From assembly GCF_019956415.1 (NCBI RefSeq), contig NZ_JAHBDK010000017.1:1-64000 (forward strand): a stretch of DNA of 64,000 bases. Direction: 5' to 3'. The notes under the pieces are model-generated. The model was not told the DNA's origin, did no database searches, and saw only the letters and a program-made list of their open reading frames with translations. A program made the position numbers and the translations under genes. Shown in pieces: positions 55,762 to 64,000 of this stretch. The stretch's first letter is position 1, and each line of letters begins with the position of its first letter. This stretch comes from Pseudomonas sp. GL-B-19. GTDB taxonomy: Bacteria > Pseudomonadota > Gammaproteobacteria > Pseudomonadales > Pseudomonadaceae.

Positions 55762-56520
55762 TTACAACCGTTGAACCGTCACCGAACCCGCCGCACCGGT
55801 AGGGCCTGGCTGACCATCAGCACCCGGCCGGCCACTCTTGCCACCCTCGGTGGTGTACACGAGACAGCCCTTGGCCTTGCCACCGGCCCCTGGTTTACCG
55901 CCAGGACCTGCAAGTCCACCGGCACCTCCCGCCACCTGCACCTTGATTTTATCCGCCGGGTATTCGCGCGGCACTTCCAGCCTTACCTGCGCACCGGAAG
56001 CACCCGGCTGACCATCACTGCCATCGTTGCCATCGGCACCGCGACCAGCCTGCCCCCAGGTGCAACCCGGTGCCTGGCCATTGCCGCCATCAAGTCCAAA
56101 AAAACCCGGTGCGCCCGCGCCGCCGCGAGCATCTACCGACAGTTGCGGTGCTTTCAGTGCCTTGATCTGCAAGTTCAGGTTACGCCCCGACCGTGCCGCT
56201 TTCTGGAAGCTGCCTGGCGCGCCCCTCGCGGTAATCTGACTGCCTTCCGACAACTCGGCGCGCAGGACTTTCAATTCCAGCGCCTGCTCACTCGGCACGA
56301 TGGCAATTCGCGCCTCACGCCCCAGATGCAACTCGCCCACCGTCACTTCGGTTACATTCGAAGGGATAAGCAACGTGCCGTAATCGGCGACTACCAGCCG
56401 TTCAAGTTGCAAGGTGCTGGCCGTGTTGGGCAGGCGCATCAGCGAGTTGGTTTCGACACTGACAACCTGAGCGCAAGCCAGTGGACTGATAAAAGCGGCG
56501 AGCAGACAGAGATTACGCAT
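55762..56520 (-). CDS. secreted protein with collagen-like Gly-rich region
   Basis: 252 residues from ATG 56520. Signal peptide ends SPLACA (about 18). Residues 20-110 are a beta-rich region (TLQLERLVVADYGTLLIPSN); from about 130 on, Gly-rich blocks alternate with beta segments (DARGGAGAPGFFGLDGGNGQ, GRGADGNDGSDGQPGASGAQ, GGAGGLAGPGGKPGAGG). It is collagen-like in composition though not a continuous Gly-x-y helix. Likely a surface or periplasmic structural protein. Its start overlaps the DUF1145 gene by eight bases. Confidence 0.72.
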   Translation of the reverse strand: MRNLCLLAAFISPLACAQVVSVETNSLMRLPNTASTLQLERLVVADYGTLLIPSNVTEVTVGELHLGREARIAIVPSEQALELKVLRAELSEGSQITARGAPGSFQKAARSGRNLNLQIKALKAPQLSVDARGGAGAPGFFGLDGGNGQAPGCTWGQAGRGADGNDGSDGQPGASGAQVRLEVPREYPADKIKVQVAGGAGGLAGPGGKPGAGGKAKGCLVYTTEGGKSGRPGADGQPGPTGAAGSVTVQRL

Positions 56521-56791
56521 GGGAAGCCTTCGATGCGGAGGGAGCCGGGAGGGTTTGCAGGTGAAACACGCCGAAAATGGCAATCTGAAGGCGATCACGC
56601 CAAGGATGGGCGCGGCCTTTGAGGCTGCGGTTGCAGAACACCAGTTCCAGAAGATGGAACAGTGCCAGCACGCCACCGGCCAGATCGACCAACGAGTGCA
56701 GCGGATAGATAAATGGCGTGAGCAGATTGACCAGCACCACCAACCAGAACAGCAGGGTCAATAACTTCCCCAGCCCCCAAAACACCTTCAT
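56513..56791 (-). CDS. DUF1145 family membrane protein
   Basis: 92 residues, two or three hydrophobic segments. KVFWGLGKLLTLLFWLVVLVN, LLTPFIYPLHSLVDLAGGVL and a basic C-terminus match DUF1145, a small inner-membrane family of unknown role. It overlaps the downstream collagen-like gene, so both are probably made together. Confidence 0.8.
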   Translation of the reverse strand: MKVFWGLGKLLTLLFWLVVLVNLLTPFIYPLHSLVDLAGGVLALFHLLELVFCNRSLKGRAHPWRDRLQIAIFGVFHLQTLPAPSASKASHA

Positions 56792-56937
56792 ACGCTCCCC
56801 CGCTGATCATTATTCTTTGCGAGCACAGTAACGGCTTCCACGAGGAATACGCCAGAGGACAACAGAAAAATCTTGATGCAGACCGCCCAATGGCCGTCGT
56901 TCCGCCGCACGGGTGGTCGACGGCTGTATTTCGTGGC

Positions 56938-57657
56938 TCAGGTCAAATTGATGTGCAAATCCACGCGGCGGTTTTTCGCGCGCCCTTCTTCTGTATCGTT
57001 ATCAGCTACAGGCTCACTTTCGCCCTTGCCTTCACTGGTAACTTTGTTCGGCGCCACGCCCTGACTCAGCAGGTAGTCCGCCACGCTGGCGGCGCGACGT
57101 TCCGAAAGCGCCTGATTGTAGGCATCGGAGCCGACGTTGTCGGTATGGCCGACCACCTTGATACTCAACACATCGGCGCCTTGCAACCTGGACATCAAGG
57201 CATCCAGCTGACTCTTCGCTGCGGGGGTCAGGTCAGATTGGTTGGTGGCAAACAGCACATCGCCCGCATCGCTGAGGGTGATGACTTCCGATTGCACAAC
57301 AGGTTCTTTCACGCCGCCGGGGTATTGCGGCTGCGGACAACCATGTTGTTCGACGGGCGTATTGGCAGGAGTATCGGGGCAACGATCACGTCGATCGAAG
57401 ACACCATCGCCATCTTGGTCGCCATCCTGGGCGTAACAGATCAAGCCGCCGGTCAAGATTCCGAGCGCTGCGCCTCCGGCCGCCCATGCACCACTTTCGA
57501 TGGCGCCCAAACCTCCGCCCACAAGACCGCCAATGACGCTGCAGATCGGCCAGTTTTCTTGATTGAGAGGGGCAGTGCCATCACTGTGAGTTGCGCAACC
57601 GGTCAACAGGCTGCCAAGCAGCAGAACCGGCAGGACGGTCCTTGTGAGAACGCTCAT
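56938..57657 (-). CDS. OmpA-family lipoprotein with TSP3 repeat (copy 2)
   Basis: 239 residues. Lipobox SLLTGC (Cys21), a glycine-zipper stretch (VIGGLVGGGLGAIESG), a calcium-binding thrombospondin-3-like motif DQDGDGVFDRRDRCPDTP, then the OmpA domain (IKVVGHTDNVGSDAYNQALS, KNRRVDLHINLT). It anchors the outer membrane to peptidoglycan. It is a tandem paralogue of the gene at 57747. A strong hairpin in its leader covers the ribosome-binding site. Confidence 0.9.
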   Translation of the reverse strand: MSVLTRTVLPVLLLGSLLTGCATHSDGTAPLNQENWPICSVIGGLVGGGLGAIESGAWAAGGAALGILTGGLICYAQDGDQDGDGVFDRRDRCPDTPANTPVEQHGCPQPQYPGGVKEPVVQSEVITLSDAGDVLFATNQSDLTPAAKSQLDALMSRLQGADVLSIKVVGHTDNVGSDAYNQALSERRAASVADYLLSQGVAPNKVTSEGKGESEPVADNDTEEGRAKNRRVDLHINLT

Positions 57658-57665
57658 ATTGAAAG

Positions 57666-57701
57666 CTCCTGTGTTACCGGTTTATACCGGTTACACAGGA
57701 G
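57666..57701 (-). promoter_or_regulatory. hairpin covering the ribosome-binding site of the OmpA-like gene
   Basis: Arms 57666-57681 and 57686-57701 pair over 16 bases with one mismatch and a four-base loop. On the mRNA the 3' arm ends in AGGAG, nine bases before the ATG, so the Shine-Dalgarno sequence is held in the stem. It could be a thermosensor, an attenuator or a protein site. Confidence 0.6.
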
Positions 57702-57746
57702 TAAAGACCCGCATCCGCGACTGCACAAGCCGCGGAGCGGAGGGGC

Positions 57747-58436
57747 TTAGCGAGTGATATGGATTTCCGTGCGACGGTTCATCGCGCGGCCGTCAGCAGT
57801 TTTGTTATCGGCGACCGGATTGCTTTCACCCGCACCGACCACAGACACGAAGCTGCTGCGTGGCACGCCTTCCTCGATGAGGTATTCAACCACCGAGTGA
57901 GCGCGTTTATCCGACAGTTTCTGGTTGTAGGCATCGCTGCCCACGCTGTCGGTATAACCGGTAACAGTCAATTGAGCAGTAGGTGCTTCCGCTTTCAAGC
58001 GAGTGGCAATCTTGTTGAGTACCTCTTTGTCAGATGCGGTGAGCGTAGCTTTGTCAAACTGGAAGTGAACATCGCGGATGACGATCGTTTCTTCCTTGAC
58101 CACAACGGCCTCTTCGACCACTGGCGCAGGTGGAGGGCAACCGTTGGCATCGACTTTCACGCCGTGAGGTGTGCCTGGGCACTTGTCGCGGCTGTCCGGT
58201 ACACCATCGCCATCTTCGTCGCCGTCACCGTGCACCCAGCAATAGGCCGCTGCCGTGCCGCCGACAAGCAGCGCACCATAGCCTGCCCATGCCGAGCTCT
58301 CGGTCGCGCCGATACCCGCACCCACGACACCACCGACCAACGCACAGGTCGGCCAGTCGGTTTTCTGCAAACCTGCGCAACCAGTCAACACACTGGTTAG
58401 CAGAACCAAGGGTAATGCTGTCCGAACTATGCTCAT
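57747..58436 (-). CDS. OmpA-family lipoprotein with TSP3 repeat (copy 1)
   Basis: 229 residues. Lipobox SVLTGC (Cys20), glycine-rich VGGVVGAGIGATESSAW, TSP3-like GDEDGDGVPDSRDKCPGTP, then an OmpA domain (LTVTGYTDSVGSDAYNQKLS, AMNRRTEIHITR). It is the upstream member of a tandem pair; both proteins share the same domain order and both leaders contain GGGTCTTTACT. The 89-base gap to the second copy contains its own hairpin, so the two may be separately tuned. Confidence 0.9.
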   Translation of the reverse strand: MSIVRTALPLVLLTSVLTGCAGLQKTDWPTCALVGGVVGAGIGATESSAWAGYGALLVGGTAAAYCWVHGDGDEDGDGVPDSRDKCPGTPHGVKVDANGCPPPAPVVEEAVVVKEETIVIRDVHFQFDKATLTASDKEVLNKIATRLKAEAPTAQLTVTGYTDSVGSDAYNQKLSDKRAHSVVEYLIEEGVPRSSFVSVVGAGESNPVADNKTADGRAMNRRTEIHITR

Positions 58437-58624
58437 CTAGTTTTCTCCTGAGGGATCGGCTTAGAACCGATTCTGGTAGTAAAGACCCGAGTATTAATCT
58501 GCGCCAGCAACAGGCCATGGCTGTTTTAAAGGTGTTCACCACGGATTGGCGTATTTGCTATAAACCTGCGCTAGGCCCGCACGTTCAGGCAGGCTAGTCT
58601 TGGCGCTCTGATTGAGGATCTTTG

Positions 58625-59122
58625 ATGATTGCAGGTATTTCTTCGCGCACGCCGCAGCAGGCGCTGGCTGCTTTGCTGGACCGTTACGCCCCCGCGCAGC
58701 TCTTGTTGATCGGCGCCAGTGAGTTCCCCGCGCTGGAGGCATTCAAGCTTGCCCACCCGGATACGTGTGTGGCCCATGCGGCACCGGGGCCGTTGCCGGA
58801 GGAACTGGCGGCGCGCCGGTTTGACCTGGCGCTGGCGGTCGATTGCCTGGAACATCTGCCCAAGCGCGATGGCCTGAACCTGCTCGGCGGGATCCGCAAC
58901 CTCAACGCCAGCCGCATTGCCGTGCTGGCGGACCTGTCGGCCAGCGGTTGGCAGGAGACGGATTTCTTCTCCCTGGCCCTGCAAGCGAGCGAGCGCTTCC
59001 AGCGTGACGAGCAAGTGTTGACCCTGTTCACCTACGATCTGCTTGAATACAAGCAAGTACCCGACTGGCTCAACTCACGTTTTTGGGCCAATCCGGAAAA
59101 CTTCGGGAAATATTGGTGGTAA
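58625..59122 (+). CDS. conserved hypothetical protein with degenerate methyltransferase-like fold
   Basis: 165 residues from ATG 58625 with GAGGAT upstream. [43 protein letters not shown] and [12 protein letters not shown] follow the strand-helix order of class I SAM methyltransferases, but the glycine-rich motif I is poorly kept. I recall the family as a Pseudomonas DUF (DUF6231) without function. It is four bases before the YchJ-like gene. Confidence 0.7.
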   Translation: MIAGISSRTPQQALAALLDRYAPAQLLLIGASEFPALEAFKLAHPDTCVAHAAPGPLPEELAARRFDLALAVDCLEHLPKRDGLNLLGGIRNLNASRIAVLADLSASGWQETDFFSLALQASERFQRDEQVLTLFTYDLLEYKQVPDWLNSRFWANPENFGKYWW

Positions 59123-59126
59123 TGCA

Positions 59127-59603
59127 ATGAGTACATCCATTTGCCCTTGTGGCAGCGGCACCCTGCTCGATGCCTGTTGCGGTCATTACCATGCCGGGCA
59201 TCCGGCGCCGTGCGCCGAAGCCTTGATGCGTTCACGCTACAGCGCCTACGTGTTGGGGCTGATCGACTACCTGGTGGCGACCACCCTGCCGGCGCAACAG
59301 GCCGGCCTGAATCGTCAGTCCATCAGCGACTGGAGTGCGCAAAGCACCTGGCTGGGCCTGGAAGTCGAAAGCTCCGAAGTCTTTGGCGGCCAGCCGGAAC
59401 ACGCCTTCGTGACCTTTACCGCGCGCTGGCACGATGGCAGCGGCGAACACAGCCACCGCGAGCGCTCGTCATTCGTGCAGAACGCCGGCCACTGGTACTT
59501 CATCGACCCCACCGTGCAACTCAAGGCCGGGCGCAATGACGCTTGCCCATGCGCCAGCGGGCAAAAATTCAAGAAGTGTTGTGCGGGTTATTTCAACAAT
59601 TGA
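59127..59603 (+). CDS. YchJ-family protein with two SEC-C motifs
   Basis: 158 residues from ATG 59127. N-terminal [24 protein letters not shown], a central NTF2-like domain ([40 protein letters not shown]) and a C-terminal [27 protein letters not shown] motifs bind zinc, as in the SecA tail. The function of YchJ is unknown. It belongs to a five-gene cluster ending in another SEC-C protein. Confidence 0.9.
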   Translation: MSTSICPCGSGTLLDACCGHYHAGHPAPCAEALMRSRYSAYVLGLIDYLVATTLPAQQAGLNRQSISDWSAQSTWLGLEVESSEVFGGQPEHAFVTFTARWHDGSGEHSHRERSSFVQNAGHWYFIDPTVQLKAGRNDACPCASGQKFKKCCAGYFNN

Positions 59604-59642
59604 GGTGACGCCCTGTAGCAGGTTGAAGGGAGATACACGACC

Positions 59643-60137
59643 ATGATCACCCGGCGACACGCACTTTATCTGCTCAGCCTGCTTCTGTTTTTGGGGCTCA
59701 CCAGCTGTGCGTCCTGGTTCGAAGATGATGAGCCGGACCCCGAGGTACATCTGGTCAAAGTTGAAGTCGTGCGGGCAAAACTGCTGGAACAGCAATTTCT
59801 CCTGCACTTTCGTATCGACAACCCCAACGACAACGACTTGATCGTGCGCAGCCTCGAATACCGCATTCACTTGGGCGACATCCTGCTGACCGAAGGCGAG
59901 TACGACAACTGGTTCACGATCGGCCCCAAACACAGCGCCTACGTAAAAGTGCCGATCCGCACCAACCTGTGGCCCAAGGTACGAGACCTGGTGAAAATGC
60001 TGAAAAAACCCGACCAACCCATTCCCTATCGTCTGGAAGGTGAACTGAAAACCGGTTTTTTCATCCCTCATGACGTGCACCTGGCGCGCAATGGCGTGAT
60101 AATCGCCGCCGATTTAATTCCGGAGCAACCCCGATGA
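59643..60137 (+). CDS. LEA type 2 (WHy-domain) lipoprotein
   Basis: 164 residues. Signal with lipobox LGLTSC (Cys22), then the WHy/LEA_2 beta-sandwich: [29 protein letters not shown] and [13 protein letters not shown] [16 protein letters not shown]_2 domains are linked to desiccation and stress. The stop overlaps the next ATG by four bases. Confidence 0.85.
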   Translation: MITRRHALYLLSLLLFLGLTSCASWFEDDEPDPEVHLVKVEVVRAKLLEQQFLLHFRIDNPNDNDLIVRSLEYRIHLGDILLTEGEYDNWFTIGPKHSAYVKVPIRTNLWPKVRDLVKMLKKPDQPIPYRLEGELKTGFFIPHDVHLARNGVIIAADLIPEQPR

Positions 60138-60343
60138 CCCAGCAACCCCACGTCCATGGCCCTGACTGCAACCACGATCATGACCATCACGACCACCATG
60201 ATCACGACCATGGCCATGTTCACGGCCCGAACTGTGGCCACGCCCCCCAGGAACCGGTGCGCAACGCCCTTAAAGACGTCGGCCGCAACGACCCTTGCCC
60301 ATGCGGCAACGGCAAGAAATTCAAGAAGTGCCACGGCGCTTGA
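60134..60343 (+). CDS. His-rich SEC-C motif protein
   Basis: 69 residues. The first half is a metal-binding stretch (HVHGPDC, then [19 protein letters not shown], then PNCGH); the second half is a SEC-C zinc motif [18 protein letters not shown]. It is probably a zinc or nickel reservoir or a metal-dependent partner. It overlaps the LEA_2 gene and shares the SEC-C motif with the YchJ-like protein upstream. Confidence 0.88.
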   Translation: MTQQPHVHGPDCNHDHDHHDHHDHDHGHVHGPNCGHAPQEPVRNALKDVGRNDPCPCGNGKKFKKCHGA

Positions 60344-60381
60344 TGCTTCGGGCGAAGATATTTTTCGCCTGTTGAATCGCC

Positions 60382-60444
60382 TTCGCGAGCAGGCTCGCTC
60401 CCACACTGGACCGCGTTTCCCTGTGGGAGCGAGCCTGCTCGCGA
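60382..60444. repeat. REP pair (REPIN-like), type A
   Basis: Inverted copies 60382-60405 and 60422-60444 in the gap between the SEC-C gene and the convergent hydrolase gene. Confidence 0.9.
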
Positions 60445-60458
60445 TGACTGACTTGAAG

Positions 60459-61013
60459 TCACCCCTTCAGGATCTGCGCAGTGCTGACGACCGTCGCATA
60501 TTCCCCGTGCAAATTCCCCAGCGACATCGCATGCACGTCTTCGGCTGATCGGGCATTACCAAAATAATCCGCCTTATCGAAGGTAAAACACGCATCCTCC
60601 GCCACCCACGTTTCAAACCCCAGATTCCCGGCTGTTCGCGCAGTGGACTCCACCGAGTTGTTGGTTGCGACGCCAACAATCACCAATTGATCAATTCCCG
60701 CCTCGCGCAAACGTGCCTCCAGCCCCGTTGCACAAAAAGCATCCGGCACCTGTTTCTGGATCAGCTGTTCGCCAGTCATTGGCTCAAACCGTTGCTGAAA
60801 TTCCACGCCTGATTGCTGCGGCCAGAACACTGAGTCCGGCGAGCGCGACAGGTGCTGCACATGAATCACCGGTCGCCCGGTTCGACGCCAAAACGCCAAC
60901 AAATCAAGGATTCGTTCCTCGGCCTGTGGATTATTTCGGCGACCGAGTCGCGGATGCAGAATGCCTTTTTGTTGATCAATGATGATCAGCGCTGCGTGGG
61001 TCTTGAGCTCCAT
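60459..61013 (-). CDS. isochorismatase-family cysteine hydrolase
   Basis: 184 residues from ATG 61013; starts at 61040 and 61028 are possible. AALIIIDQQKGILHP gives the catalytic Asp, QKQVPDAFCAT the Lys, and VIVGVATNNSVESTARTAGNLGF lies where the nucleophile normally is: the usual Cys (VxTxxCVxxT) is replaced by Asn-Asn-Ser here, which is odd. Relatives hydrolyse nicotinamide, biuret or isochorismate. The substrate is unknown, and catalysis may be altered. Confidence 0.8.
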   Translation of the reverse strand: MELKTHAALIIIDQQKGILHPRLGRRNNPQAEERILDLLAFWRRTGRPVIHVQHLSRSPDSVFWPQQSGVEFQQRFEPMTGEQLIQKQVPDAFCATGLEARLREAGIDQLVIVGVATNNSVESTARTAGNLGFETWVAEDACFTFDKADYFGNARSAEDVHAMSLGNLHGEYATVVSTAQILKG

Positions 61014-61229
61014 GCCGGTTTCTCTCATGCGGGGGATCATTGAATTTCACGCACTTCAGCATCACCTCCTCTAACAGGCAAGTCATTGAACACTGGAGGA
61101 CTTCCCGACCGTATTGCGACAGTTCAATCAGACAAATCCTGAAATAACCCCGCCCGCCGCTTGCGCGCCCTCCTCCTGCTCACTAACGTAGCGCCTTTAT
61201 TGCGCCTCTACCCCCGCAGGAGCTTTGCC

Positions 61230-63680
61230 ATGGCCTCGCCAGCCCTTACACATTTTCTTCCCCGGTTCGGCGTTGCCGCAGCAGTAGCCAGTGTTTTGAG
61301 CCTGACCGGTTGTCAGACCATGAACGCTCAGGACACCCTTCCGCCGACCTCCGGTGTGCAGCCGCTCAAGGGCTTGGCGCAGAACGTTTCGGTACGTCGC
61401 AATGCCATGGGCATGCCGCTGATCGAAAGCAACAGCTACCACGACGCGTTGTTCGCCTTGGGTTACGTCCATGCCAGCGATCGCATTACGCAAATGGTGA
61501 CGTTGCGCCTGTTGGCCGAAGGTCGTCTGGCGCAAATGTCCGGCGCTGACTTGCTGGATGCCGACCGCTATATGCGCGCGGTCAACCTGAAAAAAAATGC
61601 CGGCGAGCTGTATAAAGCTTCTTCGCCACGCCTCAAACGCTTCTTCGAAGTCTATGCTCGCGGCGTCAACGCCTACCTGTTCCGCTACCGCGACAAGCTG
61701 CCGGCGGACCTCGCGGCCACCGGTTACAAGCCGGAATACTGGAAACCGGAAGATTCGGCGCTGATTTTCTGCCTGCTGAACTTCAGCCAATCAGCCAACT
61801 TGCCGGAAGAAATTTCCTCGTTGATGCTGGCTCAGACCGTCACCACCGACAAACTTGCCTGGCTGACGCCGTCCGCGCCCGATGAAAAGCTGCCGCTGGC
61901 TGAAGCCGAAAAACTGCAAGGCATCAAGCTCAATGGGGCCATCCCTGGGTTGGCCGAGATCAATAAAGCCACGGGCCAACTGTCCGACCTGAATCTGTTG
62001 GGCGCCGGCTCGTCAAACAACTGGGCGATCGGCCCGCAACGCAGCCGCAGTGGCAAAAGCCTGCTGGCCAGCGACAGTGATGGTTCGCTCGGTGTGCCGT
62101 CATTGTTCAGTTACGTGCAGATCCGCGCGCCGAAATATCAGGCCTCGGGCGTGACCATTGCCGGATTGCCAATGGTGCTCGGAGGTTTCAACGGCAAAGT
62201 GGCCTGGAGCATGACCGCGGTCATGGGCGACAACCAGGACCTGTTCCTGGAAAAAATCAAACGCCAAGGCAACGGCCTCACGTACGAAGTGGCCGGCAAA
62301 TGGCAGCCCGCAGTCGTGCGCAACGAAACCTACTTTGTCAAAGGCCAGCGGCCAGTTCGCGAAGCAGTGTACGAAACCCGTCACGGTCCGCTGCTCAACA
62401 GTGCCCAAGGCACGACACTGGCGAACGGTTTCGGTCTGGCCCTGCAAATGCCGAACTTCACCGACGACAAAACCCTGGACGCTTTTTTCGACCTGTCCCG
62501 GGCCCAGACCGTCGAGAAAGCGTCGGATGCCAGCCGCGAAATCCGCGCCATCGCACTGAACCTGGTCTTCGCCGACGCCAGCAACATCGCCTGGCAAGTC
62601 ACCGGCCGCTACCCGAACCGCCGCGAAGGCGAAGGCCTGCTGCCGTCGCCGGGTTGGGAAGGTCGCTACGATTGGGACGGTTACGCCGACCCGATGCTGC
62701 ATCCCTACGACCAGGACCCGGCCCAAGGCTGGCTCGGCACCGCCAACCAGCGCGTCATTCCCCATGGCTACGGCATGCAATTGTCCAATTCCTGGGCGGC
62801 ACCGGAGCGTGGCGAACGCCTGGCCGAACTGGCGGGCGCGGGCAAACACGACACGCGTAGCGTGATCGTGATGCAGTATGACCAGACCACCACTTTCGCC
62901 GCCAAACTGAAGAAAATGTTTGAAGCCCCGGGCATGGCCCAGCCACTCAAGCAGGCGATTGAAGCGTTGCCGGTTGCCGATCGAGCTAAGGCTCACGAGG
63001 CGTATACGCGCCTGATAGCGTTCGACGGCAAGCTCGCCGCGACCTCCGCCGATGCAGCGATGTATGAATTGTTCCTGCAGGAAAGCATGAAACAAATCTT
63101 CCTCGACGAACTCGGCCCGCAAAGCAGCCCGGCGTGGAAAGCCTTCGTGGCCAACGGCAAGTTGTCCTACGCCGCTCAAGCCGATCATCTGCTGGGGCGC
63201 GAAGACAGCCCGTTCTGGGATGACGCGCGCACGCCGCAAAAAGAAGACAAGCCTGCGATTCTCGCACGCAGTCTGGCAGCGGCGATCAGCACCGGTGACA
63301 GTCAGTTGGGCGGCGATCACAAAGCCTGGCAGTGGGGCAAACTGCACCGCTACGAATGGAAAAACGCCAACGGCCAGACCGTTCGCGGGCCGGTCGCGGC
63401 GGGCGGTGACCACACCACGCTGAACACGGCGGCCTTCGCTTGGGGTCAGGACTTCAATACCACGCTGGCACCGGCCATGCGCTTTATCGTGGACTTCGGC
63501 CAGGCAGAGCCGCTGATGGGCCAGAACAGCACCGGTCAATCGGGCAACCCTGCCAGCCCTAACTATCTCAACAGCATCGAGCCTTGGCTCAAAGGGCAAT
63601 ACATGAGCCTGCCGATGCAGCCACAGAACTTTGACAAGGTGTACGGCAAGACGCAATTGACCCTGACACCCGGCAAATAA
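61230..63680 (+). CDS. penicillin acylase-family Ntn hydrolase, lipoprotein
   Basis: 816 residues from ATG 61230 with CAGGAG upstream. Lipobox LSLTGC at Cys28 anchors it to a membrane, unlike the usual soluble periplasmic form. Family order: alpha chain ending near LLGAG, then [12 protein letters not shown], where the first Ser would become the N-terminal nucleophile of the beta chain after self-cleavage; later [26 protein letters not shown] and [14 protein letters not shown]. Members deacylate penicillins, N-acyl-homoserine lactones or pyoverdine precursors. Which one applies here is unknown. Confidence 0.88.
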   Translation: MASPALTHFLPRFGVAAAVASVLSLTGCQTMNAQDTLPPTSGVQPLKGLAQNVSVRRNAMGMPLIESNSYHDALFALGYVHASDRITQMVTLRLLAEGRLAQMSGADLLDADRYMRAVNLKKNAGELYKASSPRLKRFFEVYARGVNAYLFRYRDKLPADLAATGYKPEYWKPEDSALIFCLLNFSQSANLPEEISSLMLAQTVTTDKLAWLTPSAPDEKLPLAEAEKLQGIKLNGAIPGLAEINKATGQLSDLNLLGAGSSNNWAIGPQRSRSGKSLLASDSDGSLGVPSLFSYVQIRAPKYQASGVTIAGLPMVLGGFNGKVAWSMTAVMGDNQDLFLEKIKRQGNGLTYEVAGKWQPAVVRNETYFVKGQRPVREAVYETRHGPLLNSAQGTTLANGFGLALQMPNFTDDKTLDAFFDLSRAQTVEKASDASREIRAIALNLVFADASNIAWQVTGRYPNRREGEGLLPSPGWEGRYDWDGYADPMLHPYDQDPAQGWLGTANQRVIPHGYGMQLSNSWAAPERGERLAELAGAGKHDTRSVIVMQYDQTTTFAAKLKKMFEAPGMAQPLKQAIEALPVADRAKAHEAYTRLIAFDGKLAATSADAAMYELFLQESMKQIFLDELGPQSSPAWKAFVANGKLSYAAQADHLLGREDSPFWDDARTPQKEDKPAILARSLAAAISTGDSQLGGDHKAWQWGKLHRYEWKNANGQTVRGPVAAGGDHTTLNTAAFAWGQDFNTTLAPAMRFIVDFGQAEPLMGQNSTGQSGNPASPNYLNSIEPWLKGQYMSLPMQPQNFDKVYGKTQLTLTPGK

Positions 63681-63689
63681 CCCCCCGAT

Positions 63690-63785
63690 CCTGTGGGAGC
63701 GAGCCTGCTCGCGAAGAGGCCCAGTCAGCCACCATTTCTGGTGACTGACACACCGCCTTCGCGAGCAGGCTCGCTCCCACATGGG
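63690..63785. repeat. REP pair (REPIN-like), type A
   Basis: Arms 63690-63716 and 63757-63785; the centre also pairs (CAGTCA/TGACTG), making one long hairpin. Confidence 0.9.
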
Positions 63786-63871
63786 AATGTGATTGTTCAA
63801 TGAAATTCAGATAGAACTTCTGGCTTCACGCCAACCTCATAGCTAACAAGCCCCCCCATCTTGGCAACGAC

Positions 63872-64000
63872 ATGGATCTTGTTATCGCGCGTCCTGAAGG
63901 TCTGTATTGCCCGGCCGGGGATTTCTATATCGACCCGTGGCGGCCTGTCGAGCGCTCGGTCATCACCCACGCTCACAGCGACCATGCCCGCAGCGGCAAT
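63872..64000 (+). CDS. ligase-associated DNA exonuclease, N-terminal start (partial)
   Basis: 43 residues from ATG 63872 to the window edge. MDLVIARPEGLYCPAGDFYI, then DPWRPVERSVITHAHSDHAR. The HxHxDH zinc motif and this opening are typical of the metallo-beta-lactamase-fold exonuclease encoded beside an ATP-dependent DNA ligase (Lhr/LigB repair cluster). The following genes lie outside the window. Confidence 0.8.
   Translation, partial: MDLVIARPEGLYCPAGDFYIDPWRPVERSVITHAHSDHARSGN

Noticed and set aside
2724..63785. REP pairs as a CRISPR array
   Set aside because: Copies are inverted pairs scattered over the window, not direct repeats with regular spacers.
63797..63985. 62-residue minus-strand frame at the right edge
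   Set aside because: It overlaps the start of the exonuclease gene on the other strand, which has an HxHxDH motif.

Overview
The window looks like part of the chromosome of a Pseudomonas of the fluorescens group. The evidence is a GC-rich coding bias, a complete protocatechuate (pca) branch of the beta-ketoadipate pathway, the braCDEFG branched-chain amino acid transporter, rapA, pdxH, slyB, a 37-residue CcoM, PcaR-type IclR control, and a dozen REP-pair (REPIN-like) elements of the GCGAGC-rich type typical of fluorescent pseudomonads. I saw no rRNA, tRNA, CRISPR array, transposase gene or phage. The left edge cuts an OprD-family porin and the right edge cuts a ligase-associated exonuclease.

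Layout. 0.4-2.7 kb holds a three-gene unit (NnrU/isoprenylcysteine-methyltransferase-like membrane protein, DUF3050 heme-oxygenase-fold protein, trans-aconitate-methyltransferase-like enzyme). 2.8-13.7 kb is an eleven-gene pca supercluster, all on the minus strand: pcaR, pcaK, pcaIJF-HG, pcaT-BDC. It covers uptake of 4-hydroxybenzoate, ring cleavage of protocatechuate and conversion to succinate and acetyl-CoA. PcaR-like inverted repeats lie before pcaR, pcaK and pcaI. 13.7-20.6 kb holds a candidate structured small RNA, a PiT phosphate transporter, the cbb3 oxidase subunit CcoM behind an ANR box, small conserved proteins and rapA. 20.6-22.3 kb is an AT-richer island with a colicin-M-like bacteriocin and a four-helix membrane protein that is probably its immunity protein. 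22.3-28.3 kb has an MFS transporter, a cysteine-cluster protein, a 3-hydroxyisobutyrate-dehydrogenase-like enzyme, a large tubulin/FtsZ-like GTPase and a DUF2288 protein.

28.6-33.6 kb is the high-affinity branched-chain amino acid ABC transporter. 33.9-36.3 kb is a bufferin-type operon (DUF2282 precursor, DUF692 MNIO enzyme, BufC-like partner, DoxX protein), a copper-related RiPP system. 36.5-44.4 kb is mixed housekeeping and accessory: LysR/SDR pair, acyltransferase, lipoprotein, FAD dehydrogenase, Cds1-like PLP enzyme, NhaA. 44.5-45.9 kb is an S-type pyocin with a colicin-E3-type rRNase domain split off by a frameshift, followed by a probable immunity gene. 46-54.8 kb has slyB, pdxH, an OmpA-type lipoprotein with a histone-H1-like tail, a serine beta-lactamase-fold hydrolase, a GH50-like glycosidase and a DinG-type helicase. 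54.85-55.12 kb is a 268-bp nested palindromic element. The rest holds a CopD-like membrane protein, a collagen-like secreted protein, two tandem OmpA/TSP3 lipoproteins, a group of SEC-C and LEA proteins, an isochorismatase-like hydrolase and a penicillin-acylase lipoprotein.

The most interesting points are the colicin-M-like gene whose catalytic Tyr and His positions are Phe and Trp, the broken E3-type pyocin whose catalytic residues all survive out of frame, the nested palindrome, the tubulin-like GTPase, the bufferin operon, and several RNA-level structures (candidate sRNA, an RBS-sequestering hairpin, a hairpin leader on the pyocin).
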